DNA of 64,000 nt, from NCBI RefSeq assembly GCF_000420165.1, contig NZ_ATUK01000010.1:558001-622000 (forward strand). Direction: 5' to 3'. Source of the DNA: Thioalkalivibrio sp. AKL19. GTDB lineage: Bacteria; Pseudomonadota; Gammaproteobacteria; Ectothiorhodospirales; Ectothiorhodospiraceae. The notes under the pieces are model-generated. The model searched no databases and was not told where the DNA came from. It saw only the letters and a list, made by a program, of their open reading frames with translations. The translations under genes were made by a program, and so were the position numbers. This document shows, piece by piece, positions 1 to 10,713 of this stretch (positions are counted from its first letter, which is position 1; each line of letters starts with the position of its first letter).

Positions 1-1571
<1,571 letters not shown>

Positions 1572-2120
1572 CTACAAGACGCTCTCGATCGCGCGACGCA
1601 GCTCGGCGGCCCCGGGGCCAGCCTGGCTGGGGAAATGCGCCCTCACCCGCCCCTCTCGGTCCACCACGTACTTGTAGAAGTTCCAGCGCGGGGCGGCGGA
1701 CTGGCGGGCCAGTTCGCGAAAGATCGGGTGGGCGTCCGCGCCGCGCACACTGATCGGCCTGAACATGTCGAAGGTGACGCCGAAGTTCTCGAAGCACACC
1801 CGGGCGGTCTCGGCCTCGTCGTCGGCCTCCTGGTTGAAGTCATGGGAAGGGAAGCCCACCACCTTCAGCCCCTGGTCCCGGTAGTCCTGATGCAACTGTT
1901 CCAGCCCACCGAACTGGTCGGTGTAACCACAGTGGCTGGCGGTGTTGATGATCAGCAGCGGATGGCCCAGGAAGCGCTCCTGCAGGTTCACGATCTCGGA
2001 TGAGTGCAGTCGGCCCAGCTCGTGCTGGAACAGGGCTTCCGTGTCCGGTTCGGCAGCGCTCGCCGCCGCAATCGGCAGCATCAGCAACAGGGAAGCAAAC
2101 AGGCGCGCAAAACGGGACAT
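1572..2120 (-). CDS. Periplasmic glutathione-peroxidase-like protein
   Basis: Thiol peroxidase of the glutathione peroxidase family, 182 residues. It has a signal peptide (hydrophobic core about residues 7-22, cleavage near ASAAE), so the enzyme should act in the periplasm. The peroxidatic cysteine is C64 in NTASHCGYT. The family's Gln is probably Q97 (FNQE) and the Trp-Asn pair is W146-N147 in PRWNFYKY. The usual FPCNQF block reads FPSHDF, so the second cysteine used for thioredoxin-type recycling is not there; C109 may substitute. The start at 2120 has GGAG seven bases upstream; a longer open frame to 2255 lacks such a site. It lies upstream of katG on the same strand, which fits a peroxide-defence role. 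Confidence 0.85.
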   Translation of the reverse strand: MSRFARLFASLLLMLPIAAASAAEPDTEALFQHELGRLHSSEIVNLQERFLGHPLLIINTASHCGYTDQFGGLEQLHQDYRDQGLKVVGFPSHDFNQEADDEAETARVCFENFGVTFDMFRPISVRGADAHPIFRELARQSAAPRWNFYKYVVDREGRVRAHFPSQAGPGAAELRRAIESVL

Positions 2121-2319
2121 CGCAGGTCTCCACAGGGGCTCGACCCTCAGACCAGGGGCGCACCTGCGGGTTCTGTGGAGGGCCGGCTCGTGACCGCCAG
2201 CACGGGGCCACGATGGCGCCGAACATCCTCCATTTCGGTGCTCCCTTTTGGACATGCCATGGCCTCACCAACATGACGGGCGTACCCTTGATCGCAGACA
2301 TCAACGAAGTCTCTAGCCG

Positions 2320-2523
2320 ATGATTGCCTACACCCGCCCGCTCCTGCTGCTTGCCATCATCCTGCCGTTGACCACGGGCTGCACGGCCGTGAAGGTCGCC
2401 GGTGCCACGGGAAGCGCCGCCGTCAGCGTCACCACCGGCGCCGCCAAGGCGACCGGCAAGACCGCCGGAGCGGTGGGACGTGCCGTCACTCCGGGCAGCA
2501 AGCAGGACAAGGACGACGACTGA
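2320..2523 (+). CDS. Small lipoprotein, NF038104-like
   Basis: 67-residue predicted lipoprotein. It has an N-terminal hydrophobic stretch (residues 6-18) ending in a lipobox LTTGC, so C21 is the expected lipidation site. The mature part is rich in Ala, Gly, Thr and Lys (repeated KATGKTAG-type segments) and ends in an acidic KQDKDDD tail. Size and composition match the small lipoproteins annotated NF038104 in gammaproteobacteria; no function is known. No strong ribosome binding site is visible before the ATG, but the lipobox supports a real gene. Confidence 0.65.
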   Translation: MIAYTRPLLLLAIILPLTTGCTAVKVAGATGSAAVSVTTGAAKATGKTAGAVGRAVTPGSKQDKDDD

Positions 2524-2718
2524 GATACCGGCCGGCCGGGGACGGACGCAAGCCGCGAACTGCGTTTACTCGGCGCTCCTGAGCGCAACGGCCGCTCCAA
2601 GGGCGCGCACGCTGGGCCCTGGGCCGGAAACGGCACCCTTGCACTCCGAGATCATGCGGCCGAGGGGGATGGCCGCCCCGTTTCTGGGCTTGCCGGGCCC
2701 GCGTAACGGTCGCAGGTC

Positions 2719-3087
2719 TTATCCACCGACACCTTCGTTTCCCCGCTCGCATGGCAGTCCTGCCCGCCACCAGGCGAGCATGCCGCCGCGAAGCTGGCGG
2801 GCCTCGTAGCCGCGGGCCCGCAGCTTGCGCACGGCGGGGATGCTGCGGTGTGCACTGAGGCAGATGGCCACCACGGGACGATCGGGATCGAGTTCCAGGT
2901 CCGCCAGGCGTCGCTTGGAAAACTGCGTGATCGGGAGGTGACGCGCGCCCGGGATACGACTCCGACGATGCTCGACACCGGTGCGCACATCCAGCACTTG
3001 CACCTGGGCGTTCTCCATCGCCTGCGCCAGTTCCTCGGGGCTCATTTCCGGCACGCGGCCGAACGGCCGCCACTGGCTCCAATCCAT
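2719..3087 (-). CDS. Single-domain rhodanese-like sulfurtransferase
   Basis: 122-residue rhodanese domain. The active-site loop is CLSAHRS with catalytic C76. The typical LDVRTGVEH segment (about residues 32-40) and the GYxxxxLRGGMLAW end (about 95-112) are present. The start at 3087 is fixed by a near-perfect AGGAGGTGATC upstream; longer in-frame starts lack this. No signal peptide is visible, so a cytoplasmic persulfide carrier is likely. Its donor and acceptor cannot be told from the neighbours. Confidence 0.88.
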   Translation of the reverse strand: MDWSQWRPFGRVPEMSPEELAQAMENAQVQVLDVRTGVEHRRSRIPGARHLPITQFSKRRLADLELDPDRPVVAICLSAHRSIPAVRKLRARGYEARQLRGGMLAWWRAGLPCERGNEGVGG

Positions 3088-3202
3088 CGTGATCACCTCC
3101 TGTCCACGGTGCCCGTGGCTCCCCCAAGGGTACATCCGCCTGCGCTCGCGCGTGCATCGAGGGAGGTTCATCGCCACACCGACACCTCACGGGCAGCTCC
3201 GG

Positions 3203-3240
3203 CCGATTGCCACGGCCTCTGCGAGGCCTCGCAACGACGG
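3203..3240 (+). repeat. Dispersed hairpin repeat, copy 1
   Basis: Copy of a 38-base repeat also found at 11659, 12780 and 14269. It can fold with an outer ATTGC/GCAAC arm and an inner perfect GGCCTC-TGC-GAGGCC stem. It lies in the 305-base gap between the rhodanese and MazG-like genes, which holds no gene. Confidence 0.75.
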
Positions 3241-3250
3241 GGCGCGCCTC

Positions 3251-3330
3251 TGTGGGAGCGTGCTTGCACGCGAAGCCCCGGCCCGCGTTGTACTTTGGCA
3301 GGGGCTTCGCGTGCGGGCACGCTTCTACGG
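3251..3330. repeat. REP/BIME-like inverted pair
   Basis: Two REP-type units face each other. The left unit (3251-3279) begins TGTGGGAGCGTGCTTGCACG and the right unit (3301-3330) is its imperfect inverse. They resemble the GAGCAAGCTCGCTCCCACA repeats common in gammaproteobacteria; a single unit of the same family is at 24944-24977. The rest of the gap to 3393 shows nothing further. Confidence 0.7.
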
Positions 3331-3393
3331 CGTTTAGCTCCACCGTAGCCATCGCCCAAGTCGGTCTCGCGGACCGCGGCCGGGTAGCGTGGG

Positions 3394-3762
3394 TTACAGG
3401 TCGGAGTATTTGCGGGCGTTGCCGCGGGCCTTTTCGACGGGATGCTTCCGGGCGTTCATCTCCAGTTTGTCACTGGCGGCCTCGACCGGGTCGATGTCGA
3501 GCTTGCACGCCAGAAGCAGGAGATAGATCTGCACATCGGCGATCTCTTGCCGCACCGCCTCGCGGGTCTCGGCGGACAGGTGCCGTGACTGTTCCTGGGT
3601 GAGCCACTGGAAGGGTTCGATCAGTTCGCCGACCTCTCCGGCCAGTGCCATCGACAGGTTCTTGGGCGAATTGAACTGCACCCGGTCGCGTTCCTCGACG
3701 AACGCCTCCAGCCGCGCGACCAGCTCCTCCAGCCCCTGCGCTCTGTGCGAATCCCCTTTCAT
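3394..3762 (-). CDS. MazG-like nucleotide pyrophosphohydrolase
   Basis: 122-residue all-alpha NTP pyrophosphatase of the MazG-like/RS21-C6 type, which hydrolyses non-canonical or excess dNTPs to the monophosphate and PPi. The metal-binding motif is split in the usual way: EVGELIE (E43, E46) and EIADVQIYLL (E73, D76). The N-terminal segment RVQFNSPKNLSMALAGE is also typical. The ATG at 3762 begins the only conserved reading. It appears to be a stand-alone gene. Confidence 0.85.
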   Translation of the reverse strand: MKGDSHRAQGLEELVARLEAFVEERDRVQFNSPKNLSMALAGEVGELIEPFQWLTQEQSRHLSAETREAVRQEIADVQIYLLLLACKLDIDPVEAASDKLEMNARKHPVEKARGNARKYSDL

Positions 3763-3915
3763 CGCGTCCCCGTGGCATCGACTCTCAAACTTCCCTGCAT
3801 CGTACCGAAGGAGCGCATGCTCCAGTAAGCAAGGACACGCAGCCCTGGATTATCCTTGGTCGGGATCTCGCGCGACACTCGAGGCGCGAACCAGGAAAAA
3901 GGGAAGACTGCGCGG

Positions 3916-4587
3916 ATGGACGTCTTTTACAGCCGATTATCGGAGAAGATCAGCGACCTGATCCTCGCGGTGATCGCGCTTGGCTTGCTGGTCGTGTCGG
4001 TCGAATACGTGCAGTTCCTGACCGATCACCCGGGTACCTTCGCGGACCCTGAATTCTGGAAGCGCATCGCTCTGGCGCTTCTCGTGACGGTGTTTACCGC
4101 CTACAAGTTCGTGGCCTACTCGGCCTATTTCTGCGCGCCGGCCAACGCGGCCCGACTGGCGCAGCTGAGCCCGGTGCGCATGATCCTGATGTTCCTGTGC
4201 GACCTCGCCCAGGTGATGCTGGTGGCCTGGCTGTACGCGGTACTGTTGATCGGGCACCTGACGTCGCTCGGTGGGCGCGAGGGGGCGACCGAGGTGACAC
4301 TGGGCGACAACATGATCCAGTTCCTCTTCCTGTTCATGGCGCTGTGGCATGTCGCGGTCTTTCTCTGGTACACGGTGGCCCGCGGAACCTGGCGCGACCG
4401 GGCCGTGCACGGCGGCTTCGCCGTGGCCTATCTGCTTGCGATCGGGATGCTGGCCCTGGCGGACGGCGTGCTCGCCAAACAATGGACCGACTGGATCGCG
4501 ATCGCCTTCTACGGGGCCTGCGTGGTGTTGCTGTATCGGCTCAAGGCTATTCCGGACATCGCAAACGCCCTGCGCCGCAGCAGCTGA
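3916..4587 (+). CDS. Unknown integral membrane protein
   Basis: 223-residue protein with about five or six hydrophobic segments (near residues 12-30, 49-65, 87-110, 132-150, 165-185 and 192-210). I recognise no motif or family. The reading frame is open from 3856, but the ATG at 3916 leaves a short polar N-terminus before the first membrane segment and has a weak GGGAAG upstream. It precedes another membrane protein (DUF6394) and a potassium channel on the same strand, so a link to ion transport is possible. That is context only. Confidence 0.6.
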   Translation: MDVFYSRLSEKISDLILAVIALGLLVVSVEYVQFLTDHPGTFADPEFWKRIALALLVTVFTAYKFVAYSAYFCAPANAARLAQLSPVRMILMFLCDLAQVMLVAWLYAVLLIGHLTSLGGREGATEVTLGDNMIQFLFLFMALWHVAVFLWYTVARGTWRDRAVHGGFAVAYLLAIGMLALADGVLAKQWTDWIAIAFYGACVVLLYRLKAIPDIANALRRSS

Positions 4588-4854
4588 GGGAGATTTCGCA
4601 GGGCACTGGGTCAGATGTTTGCTCCTGCTTGACCTTGGATCAGCCACCGCCCTGGACATCCCAACCGATCGTCGTGGCCTTTGCGACCCCCGCAACAACA
4701 CGCCCCTGGCGTATCGGCACGTGAGGACATCCGTCCCCGCCCTCGCCATCCGGGACGTGTTGGGCCATGCTCCATGCTGTGGGTGGATGAAGACGGGCCC
4801 CGTGTCGCGGCGCCGATCAGGCACCCGTCACCTCGAACGACAAGGAGCGTGCGC

Positions 4855-5238
4855 ATGAACCTGGAGAAGGTGATCTTCGGCTTTTTCATCATCCTGGCGT
4901 TCACGCTGAACTTCGGGTTCTTTCTCGGCGAGATCGACAATCCGGCGCATCACAACGTCTACGAGCTGTTCGCGGCCATCGTGGTGAACATCATTGCGAC
5001 GGCCCTGAAGCTGGGGGATCGGACGCAGACCGGGGCGCTGCTGCTGGCCAGCTCGCTGGTGGCGGTGCTGCAGCTGATCGCGGCCGCGGTGGTGTGGGGC
5101 TATGCCAGCCACGTGCATGCCGGAGGCATGGATGCGATGTTTATGGCCAGCATCGTTTCACTGGCGGGCGGGGCCATGGTGGCGAACCTGATCTCGGTGC
5201 TCCTGCTGATCGCGGATACGGTGGCCCTGCGCCGCTGA
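4855..5238 (+). CDS. DUF6394 family membrane protein
   Basis: 127-residue membrane protein with about four hydrophobic segments (residues 5-25, 35-50, 60-85, 100-122). The sequence (MNLEKVIFGFF, then a HHNVYELFAAIVVN block) fits the DUF6394 family as I remember it; no function is assigned to that family. The ATG at 4855 follows AAGGAG seven bases upstream, while a longer open frame to 4681 lacks one. It ends 32 bases before a potassium channel gene on the same strand, suggesting co-transcription and perhaps an accessory subunit. Confidence 0.75.
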   Translation: MNLEKVIFGFFIILAFTLNFGFFLGEIDNPAHHNVYELFAAIVVNIIATALKLGDRTQTGALLLASSLVAVLQLIAAAVVWGYASHVHAGGMDAMFMASIVSLAGGAMVANLISVLLLIADTVALRR

Positions 5239-5270
5239 CACCGGCCACGACTGCCGCCGAATCCCGCGCC

Positions 5271-6989
5271 GTGCCTGCCACCATCAACAAGGTGCTGTTC
5301 CTGTTCCTTCGGCGCATGCGGGCGCCCCTGCTCGCGCTGACGGCGGCCTATTCGATCTCCGTTCTCGGCCTGGTGCTGATCCCTGGCGTGGACGACCAGG
5401 GGGAACCCTGGCGCATGGATTTCTTCCATGCGTTCTACTTCGTCACCTACATGGCCACGACCATCGGCTTCGGCGAGATCCCCCACGCCTTCACCGAGGC
5501 GCAGAGGATGTGGACGGTATTTGCCGTGTACCTCTCGGTGGTCGCGTGGCTGTACGCCATCGGCAAGATCCTCGCGCTGATTCAGGACCCGGCCTTCCGT
5601 CTGGCGGTCAGCCAGCACGCGTTCGACCGCACCATCCGCAAGCTACAGCGGCCGTTTTTTATCGTCTGCGGATATGGCGACACGGGTGCCCTGGTGGTGC
5701 GTTCCCTGCTCGGGCGCAACGGCTTTGCCGTGGTGATCGATCAGAACCCGGACCGCATCAACGAACTGACCCTGGAGGATTACGCGCTGCAGATCCCCGG
5801 CCTGTGCGCGGACGCCAGTGTCGCCAACCGCCTGCTCGACGCCGGGCTGCTCAACCCGCGCTGCCGGGGGGTGGTGGCACTGACCAGCGACGACGCGGTG
5901 AATCTGCGCATCGCCATTGCCGCCAAGCTCCTGAACCCAGACCGCCCCGTCATCTGCCGCGCCGAGAGCCATGACACGGAGAAAAACATGGCCTCGTTCG
6001 GAACCGACCAGATCATCAACCCGTTCGACATCTTCGGCCAGCGGCTCGCGCTGGCACTGCATTCCCCCGCGCATCATCTACTGCACGAGTGGCTGGGGAA
6101 CATCCCTGGAAGCCCGCTGCCGATGCCGATCGATCCGCCCTGCGGCCGCTGGATCCTGTGCGGCTTCGGACGCTTCGGCAAGGCCGTGCATGCCGGTCTG
6201 ATCCAGGAAGGCGTGGACGTGACCCTGGTGGAGACGGATCCCGAAGGCGCGGACTGCCCGCCCGACTGCATACGGGGCCGCGGCACCGAGGCGGACACCC
6301 TGCACGAGGCCGGCATCGCGACCGCCTCCGGGATCGTGGCCGGCACCGGCCGCGACGACTATAACCTGTCCATCGTGATGACCGCGCGCGAGCTGAACCC
6401 GGAGCTGTTCATGGTCGGGCGCCAGAACCGCGAGAGCAGCTCATTGCTGTTCGCCGCCGCCGATCTGCCGCTGGTGATGCGCCATGACCGGGTGATCGCG
6501 GAGGCGATCCTGGCGCATCTCACCTCGCCGCTGTTGCCACGCTTCCTGGATTTGAGCCGCGAGCAGTCCACCGAATGGGCCAATGAGCGGGTCAGCGCCA
6601 TCACGGCCGTGGTCGGGGACCGCGTACCGGCGATCTGGACCGAGCAACTGGACGAAGAACATGCCCCGGCTCTGCTCGCCCACCTGGAACAGGAGCCGGT
6701 CACCCTTGGCCAGCTGCTGCGCGCCGACCACCCTGAACGCCAGCGACATGCCTGCATCGCCCTCCTGCTGCGGCGCGAGGACGGCTCGCCGGACCTCCTG
6801 GCGCCCGATGACGAGACGCTCCTGCAGGCCGGCGACCAACTGCTGTTCTGTGGCCGCTTCGCGAGCGCCCTGACGATTGCCCATACCCTGCGCGACCCGC
6901 ATGCCCTGCGCTACCTGCTCACCGGCGAGGACAGCCCCCAGGGCTGGTTCTGCCGCGCCCTGCGCGCCGCCCGCGGGCAACCCGCCTGA
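5271..6989 (+). CDS. Two-membrane-helix potassium channel with two RCK domains
   Basis: 572-residue K+ channel or K+ efflux protein. A short N-terminal pore module has hydrophobic helices near residues 18-38 and 80-105 around a filter TTIGFGE (residues 63-69). Two RCK/TrkA-N domains follow: the first with GYGDTG (134-139), the second beginning with WILCGFGRFG around residue 295. TrkA-C-like sequence is at the end. The filter has TIGFG rather than the classical TVGYG, a variant seen in prokaryotic channels. I choose the GTG at 5271 because the frame upstream of it overlaps DUF6394 and is not protein-like. NAD(H) or nucleotide gating through the RCK domains is expected from the family. Confidence 0.88.
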   Translation: MPATINKVLFLFLRRMRAPLLALTAAYSISVLGLVLIPGVDDQGEPWRMDFFHAFYFVTYMATTIGFGEIPHAFTEAQRMWTVFAVYLSVVAWLYAIGKILALIQDPAFRLAVSQHAFDRTIRKLQRPFFIVCGYGDTGALVVRSLLGRNGFAVVIDQNPDRINELTLEDYALQIPGLCADASVANRLLDAGLLNPRCRGVVALTSDDAVNLRIAIAAKLLNPDRPVICRAESHDTEKNMASFGTDQIINPFDIFGQRLALALHSPAHHLLHEWLGNIPGSPLPMPIDPPCGRWILCGFGRFGKAVHAGLIQEGVDVTLVETDPEGADCPPDCIRGRGTEADTLHEAGIATASGIVAGTGRDDYNLSIVMTARELNPELFMVGRQNRESSSLLFAAADLPLVMRHDRVIAEAILAHLTSPLLPRFLDLSREQSTEWANERVSAITAVVGDRVPAIWTEQLDEEHAPALLAHLEQEPVTLGQLLRADHPERQRHACIALLLRREDGSPDLLAPDDETLLQAGDQLLFCGRFASALTIAHTLRDPHALRYLLTGEDSPQGWFCRALRAARGQPA

Positions 6990-7158
6990 GAGACAGAATG
7001 ATCCAGTCGGATGCGCTTGCCGGGCGCCAGCGTCTGGTCGCGATCCGGACCTGAAACCGGGGCCATGACAACGTTTCCATGCGGACAGGGTGTTCCGGCC
7101 CTGCGCTTGCCGGTGTCGTTATCATGGGCGGCTGTTTCGCACCGTCCGGGGTGGGTTC

Positions 7159-8348
7159 TTGCATCCATTGCTTCGCCATCCGCGCTTTCTCGGGGCCGGC
7201 TTTCTGCTGGTGGCGTTCTCCGTCGTCGGACAGACGTTCGTTCTGTCCCTGTTCGGGGGCGAGTGGCGCGAACTGTTCGACCTGACCCACGGGCAGCTGG
7301 GGCTGGCGTATTCGGTCGCCACGCTGGCCAGCGCACTACTGCTGATCAGCGCCGGGCGGCTGGTGGACCACCGCTTCGTGCCATGGTGACGTTCGTGCTA
7401 CTGGGGGCGGCCGTGGGCAGCGCCGTGCTCGCATTCAGTCCGGGCGTGCCGGGGCTGGTGCTGGGGTTCTTCCTGCTGCGGTTTTTCGGCCAGGGGCTGA
7501 TGACGCACACGGCCCAGACCGCAGTGGCGCGGGCGTTCACCACGCACCGGGGCAAGGCCATCAGCCTGGTGGTGGCCGGGTTGCCGGTGGCCGAGGCCGT
7601 GGTCCCGATCCTGGTGGTCGCAGGGGCGGCCGCCATCGGCTGGCGCTCGACCTGGGGCGTAATCGCGGCAATCCTGGTCGGGTTGACCGTGCTGGTGCTG
7701 ATGCTCCTGGGGCGCTCGATCCCGCTGGCCCGGACGGACCCCGACGCCGGCGAAGGCGAGAGCCACTGGTCGCGTCGCGAGGTCCTGCGCGATCCGCGCT
7801 TCTACATGGTACTGCCGGCGCTGATGGGCGCACCGTTCATCATCACCGCGGTGTTCTTCCACCAGGTGCCGCTAGCGGAATCCAAGGACTGGACGCTTGC
7901 CTGGCTGGCCTCAAGCTTCGTGGCCTTTGCCGCCATGCACCTGCTGTCCTTGTTCGTGGCCGGCCCGCTGGTGGATCGGTTCGGCTCGCGGCGCCTGCTG
8001 CCGTGGCACCTCGCCCCGCTGATCCTGGCCCTGCTGGCGCTGAGTCTGCTGGAGGGCGTCTGGCTCGCGCCGGTGTACCTGGCGCTGGCCGGGCTCGGCA
8101 TGGGGATCGCCAACACCCTGATGGGCGTGATCTGGGCGGAGCTCTACGGCACCACCCACCTCGGCGCCATCCGTGCCGTGGCCCAGTCCGTGATGATCTT
8201 CGCCACCGCCGCGGCACCCGTCGCGGCCGGCGCGCTGCTGGACCTGGCATGGTCCATGGAACACGTCGTGCTCGTACTCGCAGCCTATGCCGCAGCCGCC
8301 TCGATGCTCGCCCGGCGCGGGCTCCGCACCGCCACCGCAAGCCATTGA
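7159..8348 (+). pseudogene. MFS transporter interrupted by a frameshift
   Basis: Two frames together encode one major facilitator transporter of about 395 residues. The first part (from a TTG near 7159 to a TGA at 7387) carries helices 1-2 and ends GRLVDHRF. The rest (VTFVLLGAAVGS onward, about 7383-8348) is in the -1 frame and runs through the remaining ten helices, including a second VDRFGSRR loop. The shift lies at about 7365-7382 and corresponds to one missing base. No slippery heptamer is obvious, so this looks like a disabled gene or a sequencing error. The substrate is unknown. Confidence 0.8.
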
Positions 8349-8601
8349 AACGCACCGAATCGCCGCACCACCGGGGGCAATCGCGTGGCCTGTCCTTCGG
8401 GAAACAGCGATCAGCACCTGCGTTCGCGGCGGCCTGAAGGACCCGCCGGAACACCCGCCGGCCTCGTATCAAGGTGGACGTTCAGCCAGCCTGCATAGAG
8501 GTGGCCCCGCGGTTCGAGGCGTTGTTCGTGAGGCGAAAGGCGTCCCGGCATAATCATTTGCCAGCAACCGGAACTGCCCGCGGAACAAGGAACATCGCCC
8601 G

Positions 8602-10713
8602 ATGGCGAGCGTAAAAAGTACCTGTTACGAATGCGATGCCAACTGCGCCATCGACGTCACCCTGGACGCCGTCGGCGAGCCGGTCGCCATTGACGGCCCC
8701 GATTGCCCGCGCTGCTACGTCCAGCTCGACCGGCGCAACCACCCGGAGCGCTTGCTGTACCCGCTGCGGCGAACGGGCCCGCGCGGCAGCGGCCAGTTCG
8801 AGCGCATCTCCTGGGACGAGGCACTGGACACCATCGCCGAGCGCCTGCGCGCCACCCGCGAGGAACACGGGGCCCCGGCGGCGGCCTTCTTCGCCGGCTA
8901 TACCAAGGAGGCCCGGCCGCAGCTCCAGCGCCTGGCACATGCCTTCGGCTCGCCCAACTACCTGACCGAGAGCGGCTGCTGCTTCTCCTCCACCAAGGTG
9001 GCGGAGGAGGTGACCTTCGGCACCAGGATCAAGACCTCATCCACCGTGGCCTCGGATGCGACGCGCTGCCTGCTGGTGTGGTCCACCAACCCGCGCGGTT
9101 CCATCCCGCCGTTTCACCAGCACCCCCTGGCTGAGGCCCGCCCCGGCTGCGCCACCGTGGTAGTGGACCCGCGGGTAACCCCGCTGGCGGAGCAGGCCGA
9201 GGTGCACCTGCAGATCCGCCCGGGTACCGATGGCGCACTGGCGCTGGGCATGCATTACCTGATCTTCGAAAACGGCTGGCAGGATCAGGCCTTCCTCGAC
9301 GAATGGGGCAGCGGCGTGCAGGCCTTCCGCGACTACGTGGGCGAATTCCCGCCGGAGCGTGTCGCACAGATCTGCGGCATCGACGCGGCCGATCTGCGCC
9401 GCGCCGCCGAGCTCTATGGCGCCAACGCGCCGGCGCAGATCATGCTCTCGCCCACCGCCACCGTGCAGCATTCCAACGGCTTCCAGAACCACCGCGCGGT
9501 GATCCTGCTGGCCGCGGTGACCGGCAACATCGACCGCGAGGGCGGCAACCGCTTCTTCAACGACAAGGTCACACCCAGGCCCATCGACCTGTTCGACCAC
9601 TGCAAGCAGAACCTCCCGCCGCGCATCGGCGACGAGACCTTTCCGGTGTGGACGGCCCACTGGCCGGCGGCACAAAGCATGCTGCTGCCGGATGCCATCC
9701 TCGAGGGGCAGCCACAGCCGGTCCGCGCCCTGCTGGCGATGGGCATCAACACCGCGATGTGGCCGAACTCAAAGCGCATGGAACAGGCGCTGGGCGCCCT
9801 GGATTTCTTCGCCGCGTCGGACTTCTTCCACAACCCGGCCACGCGCATGGCGGACATCGTGCTGCCGGCCGCCACCAGCCTGGAACGCGCGGCGCTGATC
9901 GCCTACCCCGGCTGCAACTTCCGCGGCGAACTGCGCTACCGCCACGCCGCCGTTGCCCCGCGCGGCGAGGCGCGCCCGGATGGCGAGGTATTCCTGGAGC
10001 TGGGCGTGCGCCTGGGGATGGCAGAGCCGTTCTGGAACGGCGACCTGGAGGCCAGCTGGGCCGAGGCCGCCGAGGGCATACCGGAGACCATCCGCGAACA
10101 GGTCTATAACGACCCGGACGGCGTCACCGTGTTCGCCAGGGCACTGGACGACATGCTTGCGCACGGCTTCGAGGAAGGCGACCGCCAGTACCGGATCGAC
10201 GGGTTTCGCACGGTCAGCGGCAAGGTGGAGTTCGACGCCGCGGAACTGCGCGCGGCCGGGCACGACGGCCTGCCGGTCTACCGTGAACCGGCGGAGAGCC
10301 CGGTCTCCACGCCGGAGCTCGCCCGCGACTATCCGCTGGTATTGACCAGCGGCGCCCGCCACAAGCACGCCACCCACTCGCAGCACCAGCAGCTGGAGCG
10401 CATGCGCCGGGCGATGCCGGAGCCGCTGGTGGAGCTGCACCCGATGGATGCCGCCGCGCGCGGGATCGCCGACGGCGACACGGTGGAGGTGCGTTCGCCA
10501 CGCGGGCGCGTGGCATTCGTGGCCAAGGTCACGGACCGCATCAAGCCCGGCGTGGCGCACTGCCAGCACGGCTGGAACCACGCCAACGTGAACGAGCTCA
10601 CCGACGACCGCTCGCTGGACCCGATCAGCGGGTTTCCCGCGTTCAAGTCTCTACTGTGCGAGGTGGAGCGCCTGGCGGCGGGCCACGCAAAACGCCAAGC
10701 GGAGGCCGGGTAG
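8602..10713 (+). CDS. Molybdopterin-dependent oxidoreductase, catalytic subunit
   Basis: 703-residue member of the DMSO-reductase (molybdopterin-guanine-dinucleotide) superfamily. The N-terminus has an Fe4S4-type motif: C8, C11, C15 and then C35 or C38. The likely molybdenum ligand is C126 or C127 in ESGCCFSSTKV. The central domains bind the two pterins, and a C-terminal molydopterin-binding domain (about 570-690) has SGARHKHATHSQHQ. There is no twin-arginine signal, so it should be cytoplasmic. No electron-transfer or membrane-anchor subunit gene lies beside it. Instead its TAG stop overlaps the GTG of the next gene. The substrate cannot be named; the family covers formate, nitrate, sulfur and arsenic compounds and acetylene hydration. 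Confidence 0.87.
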   Translation: MASVKSTCYECDANCAIDVTLDAVGEPVAIDGPDCPRCYVQLDRRNHPERLLYPLRRTGPRGSGQFERISWDEALDTIAERLRATREEHGAPAAAFFAGYTKEARPQLQRLAHAFGSPNYLTESGCCFSSTKVAEEVTFGTRIKTSSTVASDATRCLLVWSTNPRGSIPPFHQHPLAEARPGCATVVVDPRVTPLAEQAEVHLQIRPGTDGALALGMHYLIFENGWQDQAFLDEWGSGVQAFRDYVGEFPPERVAQICGIDAADLRRAAELYGANAPAQIMLSPTATVQHSNGFQNHRAVILLAAVTGNIDREGGNRFFNDKVTPRPIDLFDHCKQNLPPRIGDETFPVWTAHWPAAQSMLLPDAILEGQPQPVRALLAMGINTAMWPNSKRMEQALGALDFFAASDFFHNPATRMADIVLPAATSLERAALIAYPGCNFRGELRYRHAAVAPRGEARPDGEVFLELGVRLGMAEPFWNGDLEASWAEAAEGIPETIREQVYNDPDGVTVFARALDDMLAHGFEEGDRQYRIDGFRTVSGKVEFDAAELRAAGHDGLPVYREPAESPVSTPELARDYPLVLTSGARHKHATHSQHQQLERMRRAMPEPLVELHPMDAAARGIADGDTVEVRSPRGRVAFVAKVTDRIKPGVAHCQHGWNHANVNELTDDRSLDPISGFPAFKSLLCEVERLAAGHAKRQAEAG

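Noticed and set aside
7360-7390. Programmed -1 frameshift in the MFS gene
   Set aside because: No X-XXY-YYZ slippery heptamer is present at the shift point, and transporters of this family are not known to use one.
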